Source: Flavimaribacter sediminis
Lineage (GTDB): Bacteria > Pseudomonadota > Alphaproteobacteria > Rhizobiales > Rhizobiaceae
NCBI RefSeq assembly: GCF_019492055.1
Contig: NZ_JAICBX010000001.1
Span: 1,550,001-1,614,000 of the forward strand
Direction: 5' to 3'
Length of the DNA stretch: 64,000 nucleotides
The position numbers and the translations under genes were made by a program. Positions 18,282 through 26,639 of this stretch are shown piece after piece; position 1 is the first letter of the stretch, and each line of letters begins with the position of its first letter. Below the pieces are notes generated by a model. That model was not told the DNA's origin. It worked only from the letters and a program-made list of their open reading frames with translations, and did no database searches.

Positions 18282-20108
18282 CTATTCGACAGTGACCGAT
18301 TTTGCGAGATTGCGGGGCTGATCAACATCCGTTCCCATGAAAACCGCCGTGTGATAGGCGAGCAATTGCACCGGGATTGAAAACACCAGCGGCGCAATGA
18401 ACTCGTCAACATTGGGCAGTGCGACCGTGGACAAGGTTTTCATGGATGACGCCGCGGCGCCGGCTTCATCGGTAATGAAGATGATTTTGCCGCCTCTTGC
18501 GGCGACTTCCTGCATATTTGACATGGTCTTGTCAAAATGCCGGTCGTGCGGCGCAATTACGATCACCGGCATATTTTCATCTATCAGCGCGATCGGGCCG
18601 TGCTTCAGCTCTCCGGCGGCGTAAGCCTCTGCGTGGATGTATGAGATTTCCTTGAGCTTCAATGCGCCTTCCATCGCCAGCGTGTAGCTGGTTCCACGAC
18701 CGAGATAGAGCACATTGTGGTATTTCGACAGCTCACGGGACAACTCTTCCAACTGTGGTTGAATCGCATGAAGCACACTACCCACGATCCTCGGCGCATG
18801 CGTTGCCGCTTGAATCATCTCGGATTCCTGTTCAAGCGTGAGCGTATTGCGGGCGCGGCCAGCCAGGATGGCAAGTGAAGCGAATACGGCGAGTTGCGAC
18901 GTGAAGGCCTTGGTTGACGCCACGCCGATTTCCGGGCCTGCAAGCGTCGGGAAAACAACATCTGCTTCCCGCGCAATCGTCGATTCCTGAACATTGACGA
19001 TCGCGCCGATCTTGAGACCGTTCTCCTTGCAGTACCGAAGTGAAGCCAGCGTATCAGCCGTTTCTCCGGATTGAGAAATGAAAAGCGCCGCTTCCCGATC
19101 TGTCATGGGCATTTCGCGGTAGCGAAATTCAGAAGCGATATCGATTTCGACAGGCAATCGCGCGTAACGTTCGAACCAGGTCTTTCCGATATGACCTGCA
19201 AGGAAAGCGGTTCCGCAGGCAGCTATCTTCAGACCATCGATAGATGCGAAATCAATAGGCTGGGCAACAGGCCGAACAGTTTTGGCGACGAAATCCATGT
19301 AATGCGCAAAGGTGTGGGAAATCGCTTCCGGTTGTTCGTAGATCTCCTTTTCCATGAAGTGGCGATGGTTGCCCTTTTCAACCTGCGCATAGGCGACAGA
19401 CGCTTTCGAACGCTTTCGTTGGACGGGTAAGCCGTCCGTCGAGAAGATTTCAAGCCGATCCTTGCGTACGACAGCCCAGTCTCCGTCTTCGAGATAGGTG
19501 ATATCGTCGGTAAAGGGAGAGAGAGCGATGGCGTCCGATCCGAGAAACATTTCACCGGATCCATGACCAATAGCGAGTGGCGGACCATTGCGTGCGCCCA
19601 TGATCATGTCGTCATGGCCTTCTACAAGCACGCAAAGCGCATAGGCGCCGTGAATAAGCTTGACCGCAGCCTGCATCGCCTCTTCCGGCGACTTGCCGCT
19701 CTCGAGCAGACTGGCGATGAGTTGCGCGACCACTTCCGTGTCTGTTTCCGTATGGAATTCCGCTCCGCGCGCCTCAAGCTCCTGCCGAATTTCCGAAAAA
19801 TTTTCGATGATACCGTTATGGACGACGGCTACGCCGTTGCAGAAATGCGGGTGCGCATTGTTCGTGGTCGGAGCGCCATGTGTCGCCCAGCGCGTGTGGC
19901 CGATGCCGATGGTCCCGTCCAGCGGCTGTTCGTTCAGTTGTGCTTCCAGATTCACCAGCTTGCCTGCGGCGCGTCTGCGATCAAGATGGCCGCCAGACAA
20001 AGTGGCGACGCCGGCGGAATCGTAACCCCTGTATTCAAGACGCTTGAGCGCGTCCACGAGTTGAGTTGCCACCGGTTTGTTGCCAATAATTGCTACAATG
20101 CCGCACAT
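18282..20108 (-). CDS. glmS: Glutamine-fructose-6-phosphate aminotransferase GlmS
   Basis: A 608-aa enzyme converting fructose-6-phosphate and glutamine to glucosamine-6-phosphate, the first step of UDP-GlcNAc synthesis. The N-terminal amidotransferase begins MCGIVAIIG with the nucleophile Cys2 and contains HTRWATHGAPTTNNAHPH. Two SIS domains follow, with FISQSGETADTLASLRY and LGRGTSYTLAMEGALKLKE. It ends with the family's LAKSVTVE tail. It lies downstream of glmU on the same strand with a 123-base gap. No glmS ribozyme is expected in this phylum and none was noticed. Confidence 0.97.
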   Translation of the reverse strand: MCGIVAIIGNKPVATQLVDALKRLEYRGYDSAGVATLSGGHLDRRRAAGKLVNLEAQLNEQPLDGTIGIGHTRWATHGAPTTNNAHPHFCNGVAVVHNGIIENFSEIRQELEARGAEFHTETDTEVVAQLIASLLESGKSPEEAMQAAVKLIHGAYALCVLVEGHDDMIMGARNGPPLAIGHGSGEMFLGSDAIALSPFTDDITYLEDGDWAVVRKDRLEIFSTDGLPVQRKRSKASVAYAQVEKGNHRHFMEKEIYEQPEAISHTFAHYMDFVAKTVRPVAQPIDFASIDGLKIAACGTAFLAGHIGKTWFERYARLPVEIDIASEFRYREMPMTDREAALFISQSGETADTLASLRYCKENGLKIGAIVNVQESTIAREADVVFPTLAGPEIGVASTKAFTSQLAVFASLAILAGRARNTLTLEQESEMIQAATHAPRIVGSVLHAIQPQLEELSRELSKYHNVLYLGRGTSYTLAMEGALKLKEISYIHAEAYAAGELKHGPIALIDENMPVIVIAPHDRHFDKTMSNMQEVAARGGKIIFITDEAGAAASSMKTLSTVALPNVDEFIAPLVFSIPVQLLAYHTAVFMGTDVDQPRNLAKSVTVE

Positions 20109-20231
20109 GAAACCGGATCCCTATCAGAAGTACTGCCCTTCACGCTTGTTATATGATTTGGGCAACGCCGCAATCAGTGGCGGTGTTCACATTGAGTTAC
20201 ACCGTTAAACGCATCTGTTTCCACACATTTT

Positions 20232-21596
20232 CTATTTCTTTGGCTTTCCCGAATCGGCCTTTATGGCGTGATTGCGAGCGCGTATTTTCTCGGCCACGCC
20301 TTCCTTGTTTTCCTGACGAGCGCGGCCAAAAGCGAGAGCCTGTGACGGCACGTCCCGGGTAATCACACTACCGGATGCGATGTAACTGTGATCACCGATA
20401 GCGACCGGAGCCACCAAAGACGAATTGGAGCCGACAAAAACCTCCGTTCCAATCTGGGTGAAGTGCTTGTTGACGCCATCATAGTTGCAGGTGATTGTCC
20501 CGGCGCCGATATTGGATTTTGCGCCGATCGAGGCGTCGCCGATATAGGTCAGGTGATTGACCTTGGCGCCTTCGCCGACGGTCGCGTTTTTAACCTCGCA
20601 AAAGTTTCCGACTTTCGATCCTGACTGGAGATCGGCGCCTGGGCGCAGTCTTGCGAACGGTCCAACGGTGCAATCGGAACCTATTGTGGTCCCTTCAAGA
20701 TGGCTGAACCCCTTGATGACGGCGCCGCTGCGAATTGTAACGCCGGGTCCAATGATGACGTTTGGCTCGATTGTGACGTCGGCCTCTATCATTGTGTCAT
20801 GGCTCACAAACACTGTTTCAGGCGCGACCATCGTGACGCCCGACTTCATCATGTCAACGCGCCGATCCCACTGCCATAATTGTTCAACCTCGGCGAGTTC
20901 AGCGCGATTGTTGATTCCGATGAGTTCGCGATTGCTCGCTTCCACTGCAACGGCCCGGCCGCCCTTGTCTCGCGCGATGCCGACTATGTCGGTCAAATAG
21001 TATTCCAATTTTGCGTTTTCATTGCCAATTGCACGAAGCATTTCGAGGGCCTTGTGGCCATTTATCGCCATTAACCCGCCGTTGCAGAATTCGATCTTGC
21101 GTTCTTCGTCGGTGGCGTCTCGTTCCTCCCGAATGGCGACGAGTTCACCATTTTCCTCTATCAGACGTCCATATCCGTGCGGTTTGTCCGTTCGGAAACC
21201 AATCACTGCGACATCGGCTCCATCGGCGAGCATTTGTCGGCTCTGCATCAAGGTTTCGGATCGCACCAGCGGCGTATCACCGAAGATGACAAGAATGTCG
21301 TCATAGCCCTCTTCGATGGCCTGTGCTGCGGTCAGGGCTGCATGGGCCGTGCCCAATCGCTCTTTCTGCTCCCAGACCGAAAGGTTGTCGGTAACGTCTC
21401 TTGATGCGGCCTCGACAGCCTCTGCATCGCGCCCGACGACAAGGGCGACCGATCCGACGCCGGCAGCCTTCGCAGCGCTTATTACGTGCGAGATCATCGG
21501 CAGATTGCCGACCGGGAAAAGAACTTTTGAGCGAGACGCGTTCATCCGCGTGCTCTCGCCGGCGGCAAGTATGATCGCAAGACAGCTCCGCGCCAT
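20232..21596 (-). CDS. glmU: Bifunctional UDP-GlcNAc pyrophosphorylase / GlcN-1-P acetyltransferase GlmU
   Basis: A 454-aa enzyme making UDP-N-acetylglucosamine for peptidoglycan and lipopolysaccharide. The N-terminal uridyltransferase carries the signature [20 protein letters not shown]. The C-terminal half is a left-handed beta helix of hexapeptide repeats with the acetyltransferase region [20 protein letters not shown]. Translation could begin at 21614, but GGAG six bases before the ATG at 21596 makes [15 protein letters not shown] the better start. It precedes glmS, giving two pathway steps side by side. Confidence 0.96.
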   Translation of the reverse strand: MARSCLAIILAAGESTRMNASRSKVLFPVGNLPMISHVISAAKAAGVGSVALVVGRDAEAVEAASRDVTDNLSVWEQKERLGTAHAALTAAQAIEEGYDDILVIFGDTPLVRSETLMQSRQMLADGADVAVIGFRTDKPHGYGRLIEENGELVAIREERDATDEERKIEFCNGGLMAINGHKALEMLRAIGNENAKLEYYLTDIVGIARDKGGRAVAVEASNRELIGINNRAELAEVEQLWQWDRRVDMMKSGVTMVAPETVFVSHDTMIEADVTIEPNVIIGPGVTIRSGAVIKGFSHLEGTTIGSDCTVGPFARLRPGADLQSGSKVGNFCEVKNATVGEGAKVNHLTYIGDASIGAKSNIGAGTITCNYDGVNKHFTQIGTEVFVGSNSSLVAPVAIGDHSYIASGSVITRDVPSQALAFGRARQENKEGVAEKIRARNHAIKADSGKPKK

Positions 21597-21718
21597 GGTT
21601 TTCTCCATCATCACGGGATTTCTAGACCGAGAATGTCAACAGGTCCTGAATCCTAATCCACGGACGTGTCGGCCAGTTATCTAACGCCTGTCGACCTTTT
21701 ACAAAAGGGCGATTGTGG

Positions 21719-22462
21719 TCAGCCGATTGTGGACAGGATCGGGAAAGTTTCCAGAAGCCAAAAGGCCATGGTTTCCATGCCACCTGTCAGGAACAGGACT
21801 CCGGTAAGCACGAGCAGTCCACCCATTACTTTTTCTACGGCGCCGAGATGCCGCCGGAACCGGGTAAGAAAACGCATGAACAGACCGGAAAAAGCCGCCG
21901 CAATCCAAAATGGAATCGCTAGCCCAAGTGAGTAGAAACCGAGAAGAAGAGCCCCTGCCCCGACCGTGTCTTTTGTGCTTGCGACGCCGAGGATTGCGCC
22001 GAGCACCGGCCCGATGCAGGGGGTCCAGCCAAAGGCGAATGCAAGACCTATTATGTATGCGCCAGTGATTGTCGCCGGCGCGCCGCCGCCCTGAAAACGG
22101 GCCTCACGGGCTAGAAGGCCGATCCTGAAGACGCCGAGAAAATGGAGGCCCATAATGATTATGACGACGCCAGCAATCTGTGAGAGGATGCCCATGTAAC
22201 TGCGTAGCAACGCGCCAATCGTCGAGGCTCCGGCTCCCAGGGCGATGAAGACAGTTGCAAATCCGAGCGTAAAGAAGAGCGATGCGAACAAGATCGCCCT
22301 GCGCGCCTGGATTTGGCTCTGCGCGCTTTCCCGGAAATCTTCGACGCTGACACCAGCCATATAGCAAAGATAGGGAGGCACAAGCGGCAAAACGCACGGT
22401 GACAGGAAAGACAGCGCTCCCGCGCCAATCGCCACAAAGACGGAAATGTCGTTGATATCCAC
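21719..22462 (-). CDS. ccdA: Cytochrome c biogenesis protein CcdA (short DsbD family)
   Basis: A 247-aa inner-membrane thiol-disulfide transporter with six hydrophobic helices. It passes electrons from cytoplasmic thioredoxin to periplasmic partners for cytochrome c maturation. The paired redox cysteines are visible in SFLSPCVLPLVPPYLCYM near the N terminus and in FGWTPCIGPVLGAILG in the fourth helix. No thioredoxin-like partner gene is adjacent. Confidence 0.93.
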   Translation of the reverse strand: MDINDISVFVAIGAGALSFLSPCVLPLVPPYLCYMAGVSVEDFRESAQSQIQARRAILFASLFFTLGFATVFIALGAGASTIGALLRSYMGILSQIAGVVIIIMGLHFLGVFRIGLLAREARFQGGGAPATITGAYIIGLAFAFGWTPCIGPVLGAILGVASTKDTVGAGALLLGFYSLGLAIPFWIAAAFSGLFMRFLTRFRRHLGAVEKVMGGLLVLTGVLFLTGGMETMAFWLLETFPILSTIG

Positions 22463-22644
22463 TCGATTACCTGAAACACGTCTGGAGCAACATGCCCTGA
22501 CATAGTTTCAAATAGCATCACGCGCCAGTCACCTTTTCGCAAACGCCAAAAAGACGCATAAACCCGGTATTTTTGATATTGACCCGCCATGGGGTCGTCC
22601 CTATGTTCCGCGCAATTCTTGAGGCAGGGATTCCCGGCCTCCGG

Positions 22645-22720
22645 GAGCCGATAGCTCAGCCGGTAGAGCAACTGACTTTTAATCAGTAGGTCCAGGGTTC
22701 GAACCCCTGTCGGCTCACCA
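22645..22720 (+). tRNA. tRNA-Lys (anticodon TTT)
   Basis: A 76-nt cloverleaf. The acceptor pair is GAGCCGA / TCGGCTC, the D arm contains AGCTCAGCCGGTAGAGC, the anticodon stem is ACTGA / TCAGT with loop CTTTTAA (anticodon TTT at 22678-22680), and the T arm contains GGTTCGAACCC. The CCA end is encoded. No duplicate of its 3' end appears elsewhere in the window, so there is no sign of integration here. Confidence 0.97.
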
Positions 22721-22869
22721 TTACACAAATAATACAATATCTTATAGCAAAAAATAAATGCTTCGCAGCAAGTTTTGCTGGAAACGTATTACTGTGGGTT
22801 CCATCACAGTCTTTCAGCCACAGGAAGTGATACAGTCTCGTGAACCATTGGAACTCGCAGGAGGGTTCG

Positions 22870-23694
22870 ATGCATCTCATAGAGAAAGGTTTGCTGCTTT
22901 TCCTTTTCTTCAGCCTGGTTCTGCTGGCTGCCTGTAACAAAAAACCAGACGCGGAATCCGTAGGCGGAACTGAAGCGGCTACCGAGGAAACTTCCAGTGA
23001 CGGCGAGGCCCATATTCCGCCCTCGAACACGACGGACAGTTCTTCATACTCCACCGACAATTCTGCCTATCAACGTTATCACAGGCGTTCCAGAAACGTA
23101 CCTCCAGCAAGCGGCGAAGACGTCGGCAGAGCGCCGGCGTCGGTTGGGCAGCCAGATCCGCTGGAATACAGAGAACGGCTAGCCGCCCTTCCAAAAGGTT
23201 CTTTTTCCTATAATCGAACCAATTCAATGTGGCGACATGAGCCAGAAACGGTTGTTTTGAAACTAAACGCCTCTGACGTCTTTCCAGACATTCCGGCAAG
23301 TCTGGGCGGTGAAATCGTCAGGGAGCGGGCAGCGATAACGCCCAAAATGTCCGCCGAGTTGAACGGGACCGCCGGACTTGAGATCAGCCCTTCAGGCGCT
23401 GTTGAAAAGAGAATATCGGATACCGCGACAACGATATGGCAATGGAGGGTGACGCCGGTCGAGGAAGGCGCGCAAATCCTCTGGTTGACGGTTTACGTCA
23501 ATATCGACGACCAAGGACCACTTATCCTGGCAAGCTATGAAGACACCATCCGGATCGATGTGTCTGCCTGGCAAAGAACCAAAACAGTAGTCGCAGAAAT
23601 TTCGCCGGTATGGGCGTTTCTTGCAGGTCTCGTATCCCTGATTTCCGGTCTGGTCGTCTGGTTTCGGAAGTGGCGGCTCAAAGTCGGTCGATGA
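22870..23694 (+). CDS. Putative lipoprotein of unknown function
   Basis: A 274-aa protein with a type II signal peptide (MHLIEKGLLLFLFFSLVLLAAC), so probably lipidated at the cysteine after the LLAA lipobox. A low-complexity, Ser/Thr/Glu-rich linker of about 90 residues follows, then a beta-rich domain of about 130 residues and a C-terminal hydrophobic helix (WAFLAGLVSLISGLVVWF) with a basic tail. A lipid anchor and a second membrane helix on one protein is unusual. AGGAGG before 22870 fixes the start. I do not recognise the family. Confidence 0.75.
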   Translation: MHLIEKGLLLFLFFSLVLLAACNKKPDAESVGGTEAATEETSSDGEAHIPPSNTTDSSSYSTDNSAYQRYHRRSRNVPPASGEDVGRAPASVGQPDPLEYRERLAALPKGSFSYNRTNSMWRHEPETVVLKLNASDVFPDIPASLGGEIVRERAAITPKMSAELNGTAGLEISPSGAVEKRISDTATTIWQWRVTPVEEGAQILWLTVYVNIDDQGPLILASYEDTIRIDVSAWQRTKTVVAEISPVWAFLAGLVSLISGLVVWFRKWRLKVGR

Positions 23695-23709
23695 CGCATA
23701 AGTCGACAA

Positions 23710-24357
23710 TTAGTTTGGTTTACTGGCGACGATAAATGGCCTGACATCCTTGCCCTGCGTTGCGTGAAATTCACAAGCAATGATGTCGAATCCGGCATTG
23801 CGAATCTTTTCCTCAAGCGATGACGCTTTTATCGAATGCACGTGCTGAGGGGCTTTTCCGACAGCTCTCATCAGCGGAATCACCAAACGGATCAAGGGGG
23901 TCATATCGCCAACACAGGGTGTTTTGGAGATGAAGTATCCGCCAGATTTCAAGCATAGGCGAATCAACTCCAAATTCCGATCGATGTCTTCGACGAGGTG
24001 AAGGTAGTTAAAACCGAGGACGGCGTCATACTGATCAGGTTGCAGTTCGAGCGTCTCGACTGTGCCTGTCGAAAATTTCAATTGGGCATTGGGACTTCTC
24101 ACTGCTTTTTCTTGTGCAATTGCTATCATTTGCGGCGAAATGTCCGTGGCGAGATAGGAGGAAGCCATCGTCGCCAGATGCAGGGCTGTAGTTCCGGTTC
24201 CGCAGCCGAGTTCCAGCACACTGTCATCGCTTCTCAAAAAGTCGCTGACGCGCGTCAGAGTCTTCTGGTAGCCTTCCTCGTCCTTGATTGGATCGGTTGA
24301 ATATTTCCGGGCAATGCGATCCCAGAACCGGGCGTCCTTATTTACCGTTGCCGTCAT
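23710..24357 (-). CDS. Class I SAM-dependent methyltransferase
   Basis: About 215 aa with the Rossmann methyltransferase fold. Motif I VLELGCGTGTTALHLA, motif II YLATDISPQMIAIAQEKA and motif IV YDAVLGFNYLHLVEDI are all visible. An upstream in-frame TTG (24420) would add 21 residues. The ATG at 24357 (MTATVNKDARFWDRIA) is preferred because the fold's entry helix follows at once. The substrate is unknown; the UbiE-like appearance is general to the superfamily. Confidence 0.85.
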   Translation of the reverse strand: MTATVNKDARFWDRIARKYSTDPIKDEEGYQKTLTRVSDFLRSDDSVLELGCGTGTTALHLATMASSYLATDISPQMIAIAQEKAVRSPNAQLKFSTGTVETLELQPDQYDAVLGFNYLHLVEDIDRNLELIRLCLKSGGYFISKTPCVGDMTPLIRLVIPLMRAVGKAPQHVHSIKASSLEEKIRNAGFDIIACEFHATQGKDVRPFIVASKPN

Positions 24358-24438
24358 GTCAGGAAAGATACCAGGTTTTACAATCGCCCCTTTGATGCAG
24401 ATGTTCGCCAACCTGAGCAAGACTTAAACGCAATGAAA

Positions 24439-24579
24439 TCAGAACAGGCATGAATCTTTTTTGAAGTTTCTCTTCGTGACTTCATTGAAGATGTCGGGAT
24501 AATCTAGATTGATGTAGTCGACATCGCAGCCGGAGATATATGCGAACGTCGCTTCGTCATTCCCGTCATAGTAGGCCAT
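24439..24579 (-). CDS. Short hypothetical reading frame (46 aa)
   Basis: A 46-codon frame starting MAYYDGNDEATFAYISG and ending KKDSCLF, upstream of the methyltransferase. It overlaps the end of the DUF1311-like fragment by 14 bases in another frame. I see no clear ribosome site or known domain. It could be a remnant of a larger gene or chance. Confidence 0.25.
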   Translation of the reverse strand: MAYYDGNDEATFAYISGCDVDYINLDYPDIFNEVTKRNFKKDSCLF

Positions 24580-24793
24580 TATTTCTGTCTGCTGTCCGCT
24601 CTTCAGTCATATCGGACCCATTAAGCGCCAGGGTATAGAGCCCTGTCATTTCATCAATGAGCGATCTCAGTGTTTCTGAACCGCATATTGCCTCCTGGAC
24701 TTCGCCGGTTGCCAGAGCGCAGTCCAGGGCCTGCGCTTCTGACGGCGCCGCGGCCAATGGAACAAGTCCTGCTCCAATGCCGATCGATCTCAT
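24566..24793 (-). CDS. Small secreted protein with LprI/DUF1311-like segment, probably truncated
   Basis: A 75-aa frame. A signal-peptide-like start (MRSIGIGAGLVPLAAAPSEA) precedes LDCALATGEVQEAICGSETL, which resembles the first conserved cysteine block of LprI/DUF1311 proteins. The second half of that domain (WLxxRDxC and final cysteines) is absent and the frame ends in a polar tail, so this looks like a decayed or truncated copy. It starts 15 bases after the stop of the epimerase gene upstream. Confidence 0.4.
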   Translation of the reverse strand: MRSIGIGAGLVPLAAAPSEAQALDCALATGEVQEAICGSETLRSLIDEMTGLYTLALNGSDMTEERTADRNNGLL

Positions 24794-24807
24794 TGACCCG
24801 CCCCGTC

Positions 24808-25794
24808 TCATTGCCCTGATCTATCCAGATCATCCTCGATATAGATGCGAATAATATCCTCGAAACTTTTGTCAGCCGCAAATCCCATTGCAAGCGCGCG
24901 TTGGGGATCGAAATCACGCGGCCAGCCTGAAACCAGACGCATGACCAGATCGTCCGGTTCCCGTTTGATTAGCCGAACGGCATCCTCGCCAGCAATATTT
25001 CTGAGCGCCTCGATCTGTTCTGCGACTGTGCACGAAATACCCGGCATGTTGATGGCGAGACGACCCTGGAGCAAGGACGTATCAAGATTGGCGGCATGAG
25101 TGAGAAATCCGATAGCCGTTCGCGGCGAAACATGCCAATGACGAACATCCGTACCCACGGGAAGAAGCGCTTCCTTGCCATTAAGCGGTTCGCGGATGAT
25201 TCCTGAAAAGAAAGAGGATGCTGCAAGGTTGGCCTTACCCGGGCGAACAACTACTGTTGGCAACCGAATGGAAATACCGTCGATAAAACCCTTGCGGCTG
25301 TAATCGGAAACAAGAAGTTCGGTAATTGCCTTCTGCGCGCCGTAGGAAGATTGAGGGGCACTAAGGAATTCATCCCCGATCTTGTCAGGATAAGGTCCGC
25401 CAAAAACCGCAATTGATGACGTGAAGACCAAGCGTGGCCGATATTGCCCTTCGGTCGCTTCATGGACCTGTTTGAGCGCTTCCAGGAACTGCCAAGAACC
25501 GCGTGCGTTTGTGTTCCAGCCCTTTTCGAAGTTCGTCTCCGCCTCGCCGGACACTATTGCTGCCAGGTGAAAAATCATGTCCGCCTTCAACTCGGCTAGT
25601 TTGATCGCTTCACCATTGTTCGCTATGTCGCCCACTAAAGATCGCGTTTTGAAATCGGATTTGATCGAACGCGCTTCTACGATGTCGTGTAGAATCAACT
25701 CGTCGATTGAGATGTCTCCCAAACCACCATTAGCAATAGATTGCGCAAGCTTTTGGCCAACCATTCCTGCGCCGCCGAGCACCAGAATTTTCAA
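24808..25794 (-). CDS. NAD-dependent epimerase/dehydrogenase, D-erythronate dehydrogenase-like
   Basis: A 328-aa extended short-chain dehydrogenase. The Rossmann motif KILVLGGAGMVGQKLA is at the very N terminus and the catalytic pair YGAQKA is at mid-protein, together with the DenD-like segment IRLPTVVVRPGKANLAASSF. DenD oxidises D-erythronate in acid-sugar catabolism; that substrate is inferred from family likeness. An in-frame extension to 25926 exists, but a TTG at 25794 with GGGAG seven bases upstream puts the Rossmann strand at residue 1, as in relatives. Divergent from the kinase gene. Confidence 0.8.
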   Translation of the reverse strand: MKILVLGGAGMVGQKLAQSIANGGLGDISIDELILHDIVEARSIKSDFKTRSLVGDIANNGEAIKLAELKADMIFHLAAIVSGEAETNFEKGWNTNARGSWQFLEALKQVHEATEGQYRPRLVFTSSIAVFGGPYPDKIGDEFLSAPQSSYGAQKAITELLVSDYSRKGFIDGISIRLPTVVVRPGKANLAASSFFSGIIREPLNGKEALLPVGTDVRHWHVSPRTAIGFLTHAANLDTSLLQGRLAINMPGISCTVAEQIEALRNIAGEDAVRLIKREPDDLVMRLVSGWPRDFDPQRALAMGFAADKSFEDIIRIYIEDDLDRSGQ

Positions 25795-25888
25795 ATTTTC
25801 TCTCCCTGCGATACAGCCTGACCGTTGCCTGACCGGCTTCGTGCTGTAATGCTTGGGCCGACTATTGCAATCTTTAGCGGTGGTGTCG

Positions 25889-26512
25889 ATGACCCATGTT
25901 TCCTTCGAGCGTTTGGCAGATATCATCGCAACGCGAGGCGCGGCGTCCAGGAGCCTGACGGCGATTGCAGGCCCGCCAGGGTCAGGAAAGTCGACTGTCT
26001 CGCAGCAGCTTGTTGACTATTTGAACCGGATCGAACCTCGATCAGCCGCTTTGCTGCCGATGGATGGATACCACTACGACGACACCGTCCTGCGCGAACG
26101 CGGTCTATTGGAGAGAAAAGGGGCTCCGGAGACCTTTGATACCCTTGGGCTGATTGCAATGCTCGAACGGCTGCATTCCAATGCCGAGAAAGAGATCGCC
26201 GTTCCCGTTTTCGATCGCACCATCGAGATTTCCCGGTCAGCCGCCAGGATAATAGAGGGAGACGTCCGTCATGTTGTTCTGGAAGGCAACTATCTACTGC
26301 TTTCTTCAGGTGATTGGTCGCAAATGCATCGATACTATCGCACGACAGTCATGCTTGATGTTTCGGAAGAGTCGCTGAAAGAGCGACTGGAGCAGCGTTG
26401 GCTGCATCTGCCTGAACGCGAACGCCAATCCAAAATCAGCAACAACGATCTTCTGAACGGGCGACTTGTCATGTCTGAAAGCGCGCCTTCAGAATTTATC
26501 CTGAAGAACTAA
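25889..26512 (+). CDS. P-loop nucleoside/sugar kinase-like protein
   Basis: A 207-aa kinase of the uridine-kinase/pantothenate-kinase-like P-loop superfamily. Walker A is AGPPGSGKST at about residues 26-35, the phosphate-acceptor region is PMDGYHYDDTVL, and a later strand gives VVLEGNYLLL. Rhizobial relatives sit beside sugar transport genes (FrcK-like). Here it faces a DenD-like dehydrogenase across 94 bases, which hints at sugar or sugar-acid use. The substrate is unknown. ATG at 25889 is preferred to a TTG at 25853. Confidence 0.82.
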   Translation: MTHVSFERLADIIATRGAASRSLTAIAGPPGSGKSTVSQQLVDYLNRIEPRSAALLPMDGYHYDDTVLRERGLLERKGAPETFDTLGLIAMLERLHSNAEKEIAVPVFDRTIEISRSAARIIEGDVRHVVLEGNYLLLSSGDWSQMHRYYRTTVMLDVSEESLKERLEQRWLHLPERERQSKISNNDLLNGRLVMSESAPSEFILKN

Positions 26513-26639
26513 ACCCGCGGCGTCACAACGTAGCGGAGAAATTTTGCCAATCCGGTACAAATCGTTGTATCTGTTTGGCCGGTTGTTAACGGGATTGAGG
26601 ATACCGAAAACGCATATTACTGACTTGGCGGCAGAGGGG

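Noticed and set aside
22645-22720. tRNA-Lys as an integration site for a genomic island
   Set aside because: No repeat of the tRNA 3' end, integrase gene or phage genes were seen on either side in the window.
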